Positions 16,111 to 24,761 of a stretch of DNA of 33,044 nucleotides are shown here, in pieces. The notes under the pieces are model-generated. The model searched no databases and was not told the origin of the DNA. It was given only the letters and a program-made list of their open reading frames with translations. The stretch is from an uncultured Lachnospiraceae bacterium (GTDB taxonomy: Bacteria > Bacillota > Clostridia > Lachnospirales > Lachnospiraceae): the NCBI GenBank assembly GCA_947588675.1, contig CANPYY010000024.1, positions 1 through 33,044 of the forward strand. Reading direction: 5' to 3'. The position numbers were made by a program, and so were the translations under genes. How positions within the stretch are numbered: the stretch's first letter is position 1; every line of letters starts with the position of its first letter.

Positions 16111-17295
16111 TTACCCCTCATTCAATTTAACGTATGATATTTTCGTATCATCTATTACATAATATGAATTTTTGCCTCTGCCCTTTATAAAATACTGCAC
16201 CTGTGAATCAAATGTACAGTTGAGCTTTTCGCTTCCATTTGCACGTAATATCCTGCATCCGGTATCTGAGGTAAATATTACTTCACCGTCAACCATTTTA
16301 GCATCATTATAACTGTAATCAATCTCTTTATCAAGTATTTTATCCCCGGACCTGTTGTACAATACTATCTGCCGTGACATCTCCTCACCGTTCCCTGCGA
16401 ACAAAAATCCCACATGGCTGTTATCAAATAATGAACCAATAATTTCCTTATCAAATACCTGTGTGGTGGATTCTGCGGGCTGTTTCATATTGGAAAACAG
16501 GGAAAATCCGTTATCCAGAAATACGCATACATCGTCGTCGCCTATAAATTCAGCTCCTACGGCAAGCGAATCGCTGTATGTCTTCCCGCCGACTATTCTG
16601 TTCTTATCCTGTCCTACTTCTGAAAAATTATAGAAACATACATTGCTTACGGGGTCTCCTCCCGATACGGCAAGATATACTGTTACAAGACTTTTTGCAT
16701 CCGGTGAAAATGCAATATCCACCGGATATCCGTCTTCTGATACATTGCTTGGCACTTCCACCAGAAGCTTATCAGAAGAAGAATACGGGTCATATAGTGA
16801 AATTACATCTGATTTTGAATCCTCGAGAACTACTGCTACTACTCCCTGCGACGCTACCCTGAGCATACTGACCGGCAGCGGAGTTTCTATAACGGTTCCC
16901 TCATCCGAGCCATTATATATGTATACTTCTTTTCCTCCCTGCTCCGCTATTGCAACATATTGTCCGCACGTATCTACCATAGGCGTGCTCATTTCATAGC
17001 TTCCATTCCACAGCACTTCGCCTTCACTATTTACGGCAGACGCTCCATCCCTGCTGTATTTCAGAAGGTTTCCTCCGTAATATTCATATTGCACGCTGTT
17101 GCTGTCCGTTCTTTCAAACGACGCCGTTTCCGTATATCCCGTATAAGTTTTCGTCCTTATCCCGTTCCATACAAGGAAAAAAATAAATCCAACCGCGGCA
17201 GCCGCCAGCACTATGCCTATTACAAATAATATACGTTTTCTTACTTTTTGTCTTTCCAGGCGGTATTCATTACTCCTGTCATTAAGTGTTTCCAA
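16111..17295 (-). CDS. Membrane-anchored beta-propeller protein (DUF5711-like)
   Basis: The product is 394 residues: a short basic cytoplasmic segment, one membrane helix at about 20-43, then a large external domain with WD/PQQ-like repeats (for example SAVNSEGEVLWNGSY, VVAVVLEDSKSDVISLYD, DIAFSPDAKSLVTVYL). This matches the DUF5711 proteins that I recall from Lachnospiraceae. The gene starts with TTG behind a GGGGAGG site and ends overlapping the CvpA ribosome binding site. The LysM-protein gene lies 93 bases upstream on the same strand. The set suggests a role at the cell envelope; the ligand is unknown. Confidence 0.82.
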   Translation of the reverse strand: METLNDRSNEYRLERQKVRKRILFVIGIVLAAAAVGFIFFLVWNGIRTKTYTGYTETASFERTDSNSVQYEYYGGNLLKYSRDGASAVNSEGEVLWNGSYEMSTPMVDTCGQYVAIAEQGGKEVYIYNGSDEGTVIETPLPVSMLRVASQGVVAVVLEDSKSDVISLYDPYSSSDKLLVEVPSNVSEDGYPVDIAFSPDAKSLVTVYLAVSGGDPVSNVCFYNFSEVGQDKNRIVGGKTYSDSLAVGAEFIGDDDVCVFLDNGFSLFSNMKQPAESTTQVFDKEIIGSLFDNSHVGFLFAGNGEEMSRQIVLYNRSGDKILDKEIDYSYNDAKMVDGEVIFTSDTGCRILRANGSEKLNCTFDSQVQYFIKGRGKNSYYVIDDTKISYVKLNEG

Positions 17296-17340
17296 AATAT
17301 TTCCTCCCCGGTATACTTACCTTTCTGTATATTGTATCAT

Positions 17341-17374
17341 ATTTTACAAACAATATATACATCTTTTGTAAAAT
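17341..17374. repeat. Inverted repeat before the DUF5711-like gene
   Basis: ATTTTACAAA (17341-17350) and its reverse complement TTTGTAAAAT (17365-17374) flank a 14-base AT-rich loop between the LysM gene and the DUF5711-like gene. A TACAAT -10-like box with an upstream TG lies just downstream on the minus strand, so this may be an operator or a weak hairpin between genes. There is no U-tract to support termination. Confidence 0.4.
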
Positions 17375-17388
17375 TGTCCCATTCACCA

Positions 17389-18687
17389 TTATTTTTCAGG
17401 AATCCACAGCTTCTGTCCTTCATATATCATATCTTCATTTTCAAGATTATTTAACTCTTTTATTTTTTTCACATATTTTACGGAGCGGAATATTTTTTCT
17501 GATATGCTTCCCAGATTATCACCGCTCTTTACAATATAAAAGCTATACTTTGACGCTGTATTGTCAGACATAACCGGCTGTTCCCCCGGAGAATCATTTC
17601 CTTCTTCCTGCACGGGAGTTGCTTCATGAAGCTCACCCGCATCTTTATTTTCTGTCTGCGTTTTATCTTCGGACTGTTCTTCGGCTGCCTGTTCAGCCGG
17701 CGGCTGCGCAGTTGTTTCCGTCTGCACATCAGATATACCGGCGTCCGCCACCTGTCCTTCCGGCATCTGCGCATCTGTTCCCTGGTTTTCTCCTCCGGCA
17801 GCAGACGGTGCTTCAGTCTGTATAGCGGACGGAGTTTCCGTAACCTGTATGTTCTCATTATCTGCTGTCTGCTGCCCGTCCTGTACGAGCAGATTATCAG
17901 ACGAGGTTTCTTCAATATTCTGCGGTATATCCGTCGCCGTATCGTTTGACGCCGTCTGCGATATATTATTATTCCTGTATATCACGCTTGTACCTACAAG
18001 CAGTATAACTGCGGCTACAAGCATACCGGCTGCATATACCGTTTGCATGAATTTTCTCTTTTCACTTTTTTCCTGACGTTTGCTTAATATATTTCTTATA
18101 TCTTTTACTACGCGGTCTTCGCTTTCCGCAGTTTCTTCTTCTTTTCCATTTGCCGCAAGCATATAGTTGTGCATTGTATCATTTTTCTGATAATATATAT
18201 AAAATCCCTTGCGTTTTATAAATGTGTTATTTATAAAATCAAAAAACAGTTCTTCCTTTTCTTCACAGTCATATACCATAAATATATAATTTTTACCCGA
18301 AAAATTACTGCTGTGTATATTAAGCAGCCGCTTATCAGGCTGCGCGTCATTAATACATCCGATATACATCCAGCCCACAATTTCTTCATCTTCATAAAAT
18401 TCCTTGATTTTATCGTATATTCCCGACCACATATCATTTGAAAACACAGTTTCTTTCATTTCTGCAAATTCATCAATAAGTACCATTCCATTTATGTACG
18501 TTTCTACTTCCTTGCCCGCGTTTTTTTTATGACCAAGAAGCACTGCTGCCGCACAGCTCATATTATTTTCATCCGTCAGCGAATTACCTATTCCCTTGGT
18601 AAACGTAATGACATAGTCCTCTACATATATTTTATGCGCTTTATCAATATTTCCTACCTGGCGGACATTTTTAGGTGTTTCATTCAT
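17389..18687 (-). CDS. LysM protein with cytoplasmic MPN-like domain
   Basis: The product is 432 residues. An N-terminal domain at about 17-177 has the layout of an MPN/JAB fold (AAAVLLGHKK, EIVGWMYIGC, LNIHSSNF, YIFMVYD), but the HxH zinc ligands are absent. Then come a basic helix, one membrane segment at about 213-237, a long Gln/Glu/Thr/Pro linker at about 242-379 and a LysM domain at about 382-430 that should bind peptidoglycan. The protein would therefore sit in the membrane, with LysM outside and the MPN-like part inside. The start at 18687 is chosen because an AGGAGG site sits about 10 bases upstream; a second ATG two codons earlier is too close to it. It is the first gene of the LysM/DUF5711/CvpA set. 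Confidence 0.8.
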   Translation of the reverse strand: MNETPKNVRQVGNIDKAHKIYVEDYVITFTKGIGNSLTDENNMSCAAAVLLGHKKNAGKEVETYINGMVLIDEFAEMKETVFSNDMWSGIYDKIKEFYEDEEIVGWMYIGCINDAQPDKRLLNIHSSNFSGKNYIFMVYDCEEKEELFFDFINNTFIKRKGFYIYYQKNDTMHNYMLAANGKEEETAESEDRVVKDIRNILSKRQEKSEKRKFMQTVYAAGMLVAAVILLVGTSVIYRNNNISQTASNDTATDIPQNIEETSSDNLLVQDGQQTADNENIQVTETPSAIQTEAPSAAGGENQGTDAQMPEGQVADAGISDVQTETTAQPPAEQAAEEQSEDKTQTENKDAGELHEATPVQEEGNDSPGEQPVMSDNTASKYSFYIVKSGDNLGSISEKIFRSVKYVKKIKELNNLENEDMIYEGQKLWIPEK

Positions 18688-18744
18688 ACACATTCCCCTC
18701 CTGATGCCTTTAAAAACACCATAACACCCACTTTGTACTTTGTC

Positions 18745-18773
18745 ATTATATTTCGGTTGCCATAGTTTTTCAC
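18745..18773 (-). promoter_or_regulatory. Predicted promoter of the LysM gene set
   Basis: On the minus strand a GTGAAA -35-like box (18768-18773), a 17-base spacer and a perfect TATAAT -10 box (18745-18750) lie about 55 bases upstream of the LysM gene start at 18687. Confidence 0.5.
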
Positions 18774-18930
18774 TATTTTGCAATATGGGACAATTGCATT
18801 CATTATATACCCGCATTATTGTCGCATCATAGGTATATTCAGGCAATTATGCGATATATTTTTTTCACGCTGCGGAGTAAATATTTCCACACATGAGAAT
18901 ACTTGTTAAAAAATAATAAGGAGATTTTAT

Positions 18931-19509
18931 TTGGACGCTTTATTAAATAAAAATAATTCGGGAAAAGAAAAAAGAAAATCGGTGAAATATTTCAATCCGG
19001 GAAACAAAAATTCATACTCTGATTTTTGCAATTCCCTTTCACTTCTTCTGGCAAATAATAATGCAGACACAAGGGATATAGTTATCATCTGCATCGGCTC
19101 TGACCGCGCAACCGGCGACTGTCTTGGGCCTCTCGTAGGCAACAGACTTATAAAATGCGGCCTGCCGGTGTCCGTATACGGAACTCTTGACTCACCCGTC
19201 CATGCCCGCAATCTTTCCGAAACTCTTGATAAGATACACCGCTATCATTACAATCCTCTCATAATAGCAATCGATGCTTCGCTCGGCAACAGCCGGCATG
19301 TCGGTTACGTTACCCTTGGAAAAGGCGCTCTTAAACCCGGCACGGGTGTTGAAAAAGACCTGCCGCAGGTAGGCGATATATGTATAACCGGAATCGTAAA
19401 CGTATCAGGCATGATTAACCAAATGCTGCTCCAGACAACCAGACTTAACCTCGTTATGCAGCTCTCGGATTTTATTTATAATGGTTTAAAAGGCATGTTT
19501 ATTTACTGA
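18931..19509 (+). CDS. yyaC: YyaC-family (DUF1256) sporulation protein
   Basis: The 192-residue protein contains the family signature GSDRATGDCLGP at about residues 55-66, then SPVHARNL and IAIDASLG, and VGDICITGIVNVSG; these are the conserved blocks of YyaC (DUF1256). YyaC is found in spore formers and, as I recall, is related in fold to the HybD-type hydrogenase-maturation peptidases and the spore GPR protease; its substrate is not settled. The start is TTG with an AAGGAG site upstream. The stop lies one base from the stop of convergent recR, with no terminator between them. Its presence suggests a spore-forming organism or ancestry. Confidence 0.88.
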   Translation: MDALLNKNNSGKEKRKSVKYFNPGNKNSYSDFCNSLSLLLANNNADTRDIVIICIGSDRATGDCLGPLVGNRLIKCGLPVSVYGTLDSPVHARNLSETLDKIHRYHYNPLIIAIDASLGNSRHVGYVTLGKGALKPGTGVEKDLPQVGDICITGIVNVSGMINQMLLQTTRLNLVMQLSDFIYNGLKGMFIY

Positions 19510-19510
19510 G

Positions 19511-20107
19511 CTATAACTCAACTCTGCCTTCGTATGCCCTCATGAGAGTTATCTCATCTACATATTCAAGATCTCCGCCTACAGGTACTCCGCTTGCAAT
19601 CCTCGTCACTTTTATGCCTGTAGGTTTAATAAATTTGCTGAGAATCATTGCCGTTGCTTCTCCTTCTGTGGTAGAGCCTGTTGCAATAATCACCTCGTCA
19701 ACTTCTCCCTCCAGACGTTTTATAAGTTCCTTCATTTTTATATCGGCTGGCGTAATTCCAAGCTGCGGGTTTACCACCCCATGAAGTACGTGATATACTC
19801 CCTTATACTGCCCTGTCCTCTCATATGCAACCAAATCCTTTGGTTCCTCTACAACCATTATCTGATTATGAAGCCGCTTCTCATTGCTGCATATCGGACA
19901 CACTTCCTGGTCAGTAATGGTTAAACATTCCCTGCAGTACCGTACCTCTTTACGCGCCGTTACCATTGCTTCTGCCAGCGAATTTACATGTTCTTCAGGC
20001 ATATTAATAATATGGAACGCCAGACGCTGCGCAGTCTTAGCGCCAAGTCCCGGAAGTCTCATAAGCTCCTGTATAAGTTTATTAACGGACTTACTGTAAT
20101 AATCCAT
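19511..20107 (-). CDS. recR: Recombination protein RecR
   Basis: The 198-residue product has the full RecR layout: an N-terminal helix-hairpin-helix (LPGLGAKTAQRLAFH), a four-Cys zinc finger (C58, C61, C70, C73), a Toprim domain starting VVEEPKDLVAYERTG and a Walker-like C-terminal region (SGVPVGGDLEYVDEITL). RecR works with RecO and RecF to load RecA on gapped DNA. The ATG has an AAAGGAG ribosome binding site. Usually recR follows dnaX and ybaB; here it follows hypE by 12 bases at the end of the hydrogenase operon, which is unusual, and its 3' end abuts yyaC. Confidence 0.96.
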   Translation of the reverse strand: MDYYSKSVNKLIQELMRLPGLGAKTAQRLAFHIINMPEEHVNSLAEAMVTARKEVRYCRECLTITDQEVCPICSNEKRLHNQIMVVEEPKDLVAYERTGQYKGVYHVLHGVVNPQLGITPADIKMKELIKRLEGEVDEVIIATGSTTEGEATAMILSKFIKPTGIKVTRIASGVPVGGDLEYVDEITLMRAYEGRVEL

Positions 20108-20119
20108 CTTCTCTCTCCT

Positions 20120-21100
20120 TTAACATATCCTCGGAAGTCCTTCGCCAACGAGTACCCCTACTCCACGTCTGCCGCCTAAGTGCGTATTTACTACTACACC
20201 TTCGCCTGCTGAAACATTTCCTATTATTGCTGCATTCTGACCATACATACTGCTCTTTATAATGTCAAGCGCCTTATCTGCATGTTCTTTTTTTACTATC
20301 GCCGCAAGCTTTCCTTCATTCCCCATATACAACGGGTCAAGACCCAGAATTTTACTGAATGATTTTACCCTTTTATCTACAGGTATCAAATCTTCAGATA
20401 TCTCTATCATACACCCTGAAGATACGGCAAGCTCATTTAAAACTGTCGCAAGCCCGCCTCTTGTTATATCCCGCATTGCATGTATCTCTATATGTTCATC
20501 AAGCATACTTTTAACCATATCGGTAAGCGGCGCGCAATCGCTCTGTATATCATTTTCTATCTTCATACGGTCGCTCAATATCGCTGCATGATGGTCGCCC
20601 ATATTTCCCGATACTATAACCGCATCTCCTATACCGCAGTTAGCGCTTGCACAATCAATGCCTTCGGATACAAATCCTACGCCCGAAGTATTAATGTACA
20701 TTCCGCCGTTTCCGTTTATTACCTTAGTATCTCCCGCCACAATAATTACTCCGGCCTCGGACGCAGTATCTGCCATTGACTGTACCGCCTGTTCCAGAAT
20801 ACCGCTTTCAAGCCCTTCCTCAAGTATAAATCCGCAGGTAATATATTTAGGCACGGCTCCCCTCATAAGAAGATCATTTACAGTACCGCATATTGCAAGC
20901 CTTCCAATATCTCCACCTTTGAATATCAGGGGATTTACAACAAAGCTGTCAGTTGTCATTGCAATACGCGGCGCGCCTTCTACCACAGCGCTGTCTTCCA
21001 TCCTGTCAAGTACAGGGTTTGAGAATCTGTTCGCAAATACATTATTTATAAGTTCGGTTGTCTGCAGCCCCCCGCTGCCATGTGCAAGTGTTATTTTCAA
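20120..21100 (-). CDS. hypE: Hydrogenase maturation protein HypE
   Basis: The product is 326 residues, typical of HypE. It starts with LAHGSGG, has the AIRS/PurM-type ATP-binding fold (VNDLLMRGA, RDITRGGLATVLNE) and ends exactly in PRIC, the conserved tail whose last cysteine (C326) receives the carbamoyl group from HypF and is dehydrated to a thiocyanate using ATP. This cyanide is then passed to the iron on HypC/HypD. The start is TTG with a GGAGG site 7 bases upstream. It is 20 bases after hypD and 12 bases before recR. No residue needed for function is missing by eye. Confidence 0.96.
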   Translation of the reverse strand: MKITLAHGSGGLQTTELINNVFANRFSNPVLDRMEDSAVVEGAPRIAMTTDSFVVNPLIFKGGDIGRLAICGTVNDLLMRGAVPKYITCGFILEEGLESGILEQAVQSMADTASEAGVIIVAGDTKVINGNGGMYINTSGVGFVSEGIDCASANCGIGDAVIVSGNMGDHHAAILSDRMKIENDIQSDCAPLTDMVKSMLDEHIEIHAMRDITRGGLATVLNELAVSSGCMIEISEDLIPVDKRVKSFSKILGLDPLYMGNEGKLAAIVKKEHADKALDIIKSSMYGQNAAIIGNVSAGEGVVVNTHLGGRRGVGVLVGEGLPRIC

Positions 21101-21120
21101 AACACTACCTCCATATTATC

Positions 21121-22167
21121 TTATTTTCTCCTGTTAGTATAATAATGGTAACATGCGCCTTCCGTTGACACCATACATGCTCCCTGTGGCGAAGACGGCG
21201 TACACGCCTTATTGTAAAGCGCACATTCCGTAGGCGACTTAATCCCTGCAACTACTTCTCCGCAACTGCAGCCTTTATTAAATATAACATCTTCGGTAAG
21301 CCCTTCGCTTCCTGCATCAAATTCAGCATATTCAGGTTTTAATATAAGTCCTGAAGCCTTTATTATACCCATACCGCGCCATGCGGCATCGCAAGGCATA
21401 AAATATTGTTTCACCATGTTTTTTGCAGCAATATTTCCCTCTGCAGTAACCGCGCTTTTATACATATTAAGCACAATACCCTTTCCGCGTGATTTTACAA
21501 GCGCATATATTGCGGCAAGAAGTTCTTCTCCGGTAAATCCCGCAACTGCAAACGGTACAGAAAGTTTTTCCGCAACAGGTATAAATTCATTGCTTCCGGT
21601 AATCACGCTTACATGGCCCGGCGCTATAAATCCATCTATACATTTTCCTGCGTTATATACTTTTTCTATAGCTGCAGGCATGGTTTTAAGCGCGGTAAGA
21701 AGCTTTATATTCGTAATTTTTTTCTCAACCATCTCTTTTATAAGCAGGGCATATACGGGCGTTGTGGTTTCAAAGCCTACTGCCGCAAATATATAAGTCA
21801 CATCCCTGTTTTCTTCTGCAAGGCTTATTATATCGAGCGGTGAATATACCATGACTACATTTCCGCCCTCGGCGCTTATATCGCGCAACGACTTTTTGCT
21901 TCCCCTAACCCTTATCATATCGCCAAAAGTAACCACGCATGTTTTTTCCGCAACAGACAATTCCACAAGCCTGTCAATATATGCCGAAGCCGTTACGCAC
22001 ACCGGGCATCCCGGTCCGGATACAAGACATATTTTATCAGATATTATATCGGTAATCCCGCTTTCCGATATAGCCGCCGTGTGTGTTCCGCACACTTCCA
22101 TTATTGATATGTTATCCCCGTCATAATTTTTCAGGTAATCTATTATTTCTTTTATATCATCAGACAT
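21121..22167 (-). CDS. hypD: Hydrogenase maturation protein HypD
   Basis: The product is 348 residues with all HypD hallmarks: CGTHT near the N-terminus, GPGCPVC, FGDMIRVRG, AAVGFETT, APGHVSVI and the C-terminal Cys cluster that binds a [4Fe-4S] centre (KGCSCGEV...PTEC). HypD with HypC assembles the Fe(CN)2CO group of [NiFe] hydrogenases. Its ATG shares one base with the hypC stop (TGATG), so the two are translationally coupled, in keeping with their tight complex. The gene ends 20 bases before hypE. Confidence 0.96.
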   Translation of the reverse strand: MSDDIKEIIDYLKNYDGDNISIMEVCGTHTAAISESGITDIISDKICLVSGPGCPVCVTASAYIDRLVELSVAEKTCVVTFGDMIRVRGSKKSLRDISAEGGNVVMVYSPLDIISLAEENRDVTYIFAAVGFETTTPVYALLIKEMVEKKITNIKLLTALKTMPAAIEKVYNAGKCIDGFIAPGHVSVITGSNEFIPVAEKLSVPFAVAGFTGEELLAAIYALVKSRGKGIVLNMYKSAVTAEGNIAAKNMVKQYFMPCDAAWRGMGIIKASGLILKPEYAEFDAGSEGLTEDVIFNKGCSCGEVVAGIKSPTECALYNKACTPSSPQGACMVSTEGACYHYYTNRRK

Positions 22168-22391
22168 CAGCTTTCTCCCGTAATCTCCTCAAGCTCTTTA
22201 AAAAGGCTAATCATATTATCAGCTTCATCCCTGTTAAGTTTCTGTATAATCATACCGGCATGGACAAGTACATAATCCCCTTCACATACTTTGACAATAC
22301 CCGTATGTGCGCTGACAATATTGCCGTCAAATTCAACTTTCGCATTATTGCCCTCTATTTTCTTTACTATTCCCGGCAATGCAACACACAT
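22167..22391 (-). CDS. hypC: Hydrogenase maturation chaperone HypC
   Basis: The product is 74 residues and begins MCVALPG, with the essential Cys directly after the initiator Met. This settles the start: a GTG 12 bases upstream falls inside the AAAGGTGG ribosome binding site, which is at proper distance from the ATG at 22391, and only that start puts Cys at position 2 after Met removal. HypC carries the Fe(CN)2CO unit with HypD and delivers it to the large subunit EchE. The gene overlaps hypD by one base and follows hypF by 14 bases. Confidence 0.96.
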   Translation of the reverse strand: MCVALPGIVKKIEGNNAKVEFDGNIVSAHTGIVKVCEGDYVLVHAGMIIQKLNRDEADNMISLFKELEEITGES

Positions 22392-22405
22392 AAAATTTAC
22401 CACCT

Positions 22406-24751
22406 TTACATATTATTTTGTATTCCTGTCGCTATATATGCCTGTCCAAGCGCAATACCGCCGTCGTTCACAGGAACCTTCTCATTAAAGTATACCACAA
22501 ATCTGTCATTTTTCAGCTTCTCAATTATCATTTTTGTAAGAAGCCTGTTCATAAATACTCCGCCCGATAATGCAATCTGTATTTCGCCTTCTTTTGTTTT
22601 GCTATACATATATACATACGCCGATACCGCATCCGCTATCGCCTCATGAAAAGCATACGCCGCTTCATTTCTTTCATCAGCCTCTTTATACATACCCTGT
22701 ATTTTTAATTCCGCAATCTGTCTTATCAAATCGGATGTATTCCATATTCCATTTTCATATTTAAGCGTGTATTTTATATTTCTTACCCCGCCGCAGGTTT
22801 TTTCCCCGTACGTTTCATATATACCTGCCGCCTTTTCAAGCGCCATTGCGCATTCGCCCTCATAATTGTTATAATGCCTTATCCCGATAAGCGCGCTTGC
22901 CGCATCAAACAGTCTTCCCATGCTTGAAGAATATGCTATACCTATTTTATATTCCAGCACGCTTTTTACGATTGAAAGCTTTTGCATATTTTCAGGCGTT
23001 TGCATATCAAATATTTTCTCCGGTTCTACTCCTGCCCGAATAAGATAGCACATAAGCGCCATATCTGCGTCTTTTGCAATTTCATCGCCGCCGCACATAG
23101 GAATTGTTTCAAGATGCGTAAGCCTGTCAAATGAAACGCCTTTCATAAGAAACACTTCTCCGCCCCATATCGTACCGTCGCATCCGTACCCCGTACCATC
23201 AAATGCAAAACCAAGCAATTCACCTTTAAGGCCGTGTTCTGCCGCCACAGATGCTATATGCGCTTTATGATGCTGCACTTCAATCACTTCTTCATAATCA
23301 TACACCATTTTTGCCATCTGCGCGCTGTAATATCTGGGATGCATATCACATGCAAGTATATCCGGTTTAAAGTTATACAGATTTCCTATCCTGCTAATAT
23401 TGTTCTTCCAAATTCCCCCTGCATCATAATCATCCAAATCTCCGAAATACTGGCTGCATACTGCCTGTGAATCTTTCAGATAGCAAAAAGCTGCTTTCAA
23501 ATCCCCGCCTGACGCAAAAATAGTTTTTTTTGATTTACAATTGCTCAGATATACCGGAAGCGGCACATATCCCCTTGCCCTTCTTAATACCTGTACATGG
23601 CTGTCAATCACCCTGACTATTGAATCGTCAAGAGGAGTTACTATCTTTCTGTCATTACATAATATTCCGTCAATAATTCCCTTTGATTTAACAAGCGAGC
23701 GCATTTTTTCATCCGATATTATAATAGGCTCGCCGCCTAAGTTTCCGCTTGTCATTATAAGCGGAGCGCACTCATTAGCAAGATATATCTGTACGGGATT
23801 GGAGGCAAGCATGGCTCCTATATACATACTGTCCCCGCATACATTGTCAAATATATCATTTTCTGCAAGTTTTTTTACAAGTACAATAGGTCTTTCCCTG
23901 CTTATAAGACATTTTTCCTCAATATCGTTTACATATGCGTATTTTTTTACTTCATTTACATTTTTAAACATGACTGCAAAAGATTTGCTCTGCCGCCTTT
24001 TCAGTTCTCTGAGTCCCGACACCGCATCTGTATTATCCGCCCGGCAGGCAAAATGATATCCGCCAATATCTTTTACGGCGATAATATCCCCTTTATCAAG
24101 CATATCTCTTGCTTCAAAAAGCGCATCTGTACCGGTTATTTCCGTACCATCGTCTTTTATAAGTTTTAACACAGGCCCGCACTCATGGCACGCTATAGTC
24201 TGCGCATGGCATCGTATATCCTGCGGCCTTACGTATTCATAGGCACACTTACCGCACATATCAAAATCCCGCATACTTGTGGTTTCCCTGTCGTACGGTA
24301 TATCCGTGATGATACTGTATCTGGGACCGCAATCCGTACAACTTATAAACGGATGCATATATCTTCTGTCATTTTTATCATACATCTGCGCCTCACACCG
24401 GCTGCATGTTGCTATATCCGGCGATATAACCGGCGTCTGCTCCCGCGTTTCCGGTGCGTCGCTTTCTGCAATAACAAATCTGCCCGTTTTCACTCCTGCG
24501 TTTTTTTCATACTCATCATCGGAAATTTCATCCACATCCATTCCGAGTATTTCTGCACCGTCAGGGGTATCCAAAGCGAGGCGTCGGACATATTCATCCA
24601 ACGCCTCTTTATCTCCCGTAATATTAATAATTACAATTCCATTTCTGTTCCGTACATTGCCCGACAGATTAAGTTCATTCGCAAGCCTTAATGCAAAAGG
24701 TCTGAAACCAACTCCCTGTACAAGACCATACAGTTTTATACATAAATTCAT
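22406..24751 (-). CDS. hypF: Hydrogenase maturation carbamoyltransferase HypF
   Basis: This 781-residue protein makes the carbamoyl group of the cyanide ligands from carbamoyl phosphate and ATP and passes it to HypE. In order: acylphosphatase domain (VQGVGFRPF, residues about 10-95), two C4-type zinc fingers (about 115-200; CSRC, CTDCG, CGKC, CHECG), a YrdC-like nucleotide domain (about 210-380) and a Kae1-like carbamoyl-transferase domain (HHKAHIASVAAEHG, FDGTGYGCDGTIWGGE). The start at 24751 has an AAAGGA site and lies 10 bases after echF; a longer in-frame reading would overlap echF by 38 bases and lacks a good ribosome binding site. Full length and intact by eye. Confidence 0.95.
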   Translation of the reverse strand: MNLCIKLYGLVQGVGFRPFALRLANELNLSGNVRNRNGIVIINITGDKEALDEYVRRLALDTPDGAEILGMDVDEISDDEYEKNAGVKTGRFVIAESDAPETREQTPVISPDIATCSRCEAQMYDKNDRRYMHPFISCTDCGPRYSIITDIPYDRETTSMRDFDMCGKCAYEYVRPQDIRCHAQTIACHECGPVLKLIKDDGTEITGTDALFEARDMLDKGDIIAVKDIGGYHFACRADNTDAVSGLRELKRRQSKSFAVMFKNVNEVKKYAYVNDIEEKCLISRERPIVLVKKLAENDIFDNVCGDSMYIGAMLASNPVQIYLANECAPLIMTSGNLGGEPIIISDEKMRSLVKSKGIIDGILCNDRKIVTPLDDSIVRVIDSHVQVLRRARGYVPLPVYLSNCKSKKTIFASGGDLKAAFCYLKDSQAVCSQYFGDLDDYDAGGIWKNNISRIGNLYNFKPDILACDMHPRYYSAQMAKMVYDYEEVIEVQHHKAHIASVAAEHGLKGELLGFAFDGTGYGCDGTIWGGEVFLMKGVSFDRLTHLETIPMCGGDEIAKDADMALMCYLIRAGVEPEKIFDMQTPENMQKLSIVKSVLEYKIGIAYSSSMGRLFDAASALIGIRHYNNYEGECAMALEKAAGIYETYGEKTCGGVRNIKYTLKYENGIWNTSDLIRQIAELKIQGMYKEADERNEAAYAFHEAIADAVSAYVYMYSKTKEGEIQIALSGGVFMNRLLTKMIIEKLKNDRFVVYFNEKVPVNDGGIALGQAYIATGIQNNM

Positions 24752-24761
24752 ATTAGTTCCT

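Noticed and set aside
22392-22403. Longer HypC starting at a GTG (adding four residues)
   Set aside because: The GTG lies within the ribosome binding site, and HypC needs Cys at position 2.
22083-22649. A 188-residue plus-strand frame across the hyp genes
   Set aside because: It is antisense to hypC, hypD and hypF, with no start signals.
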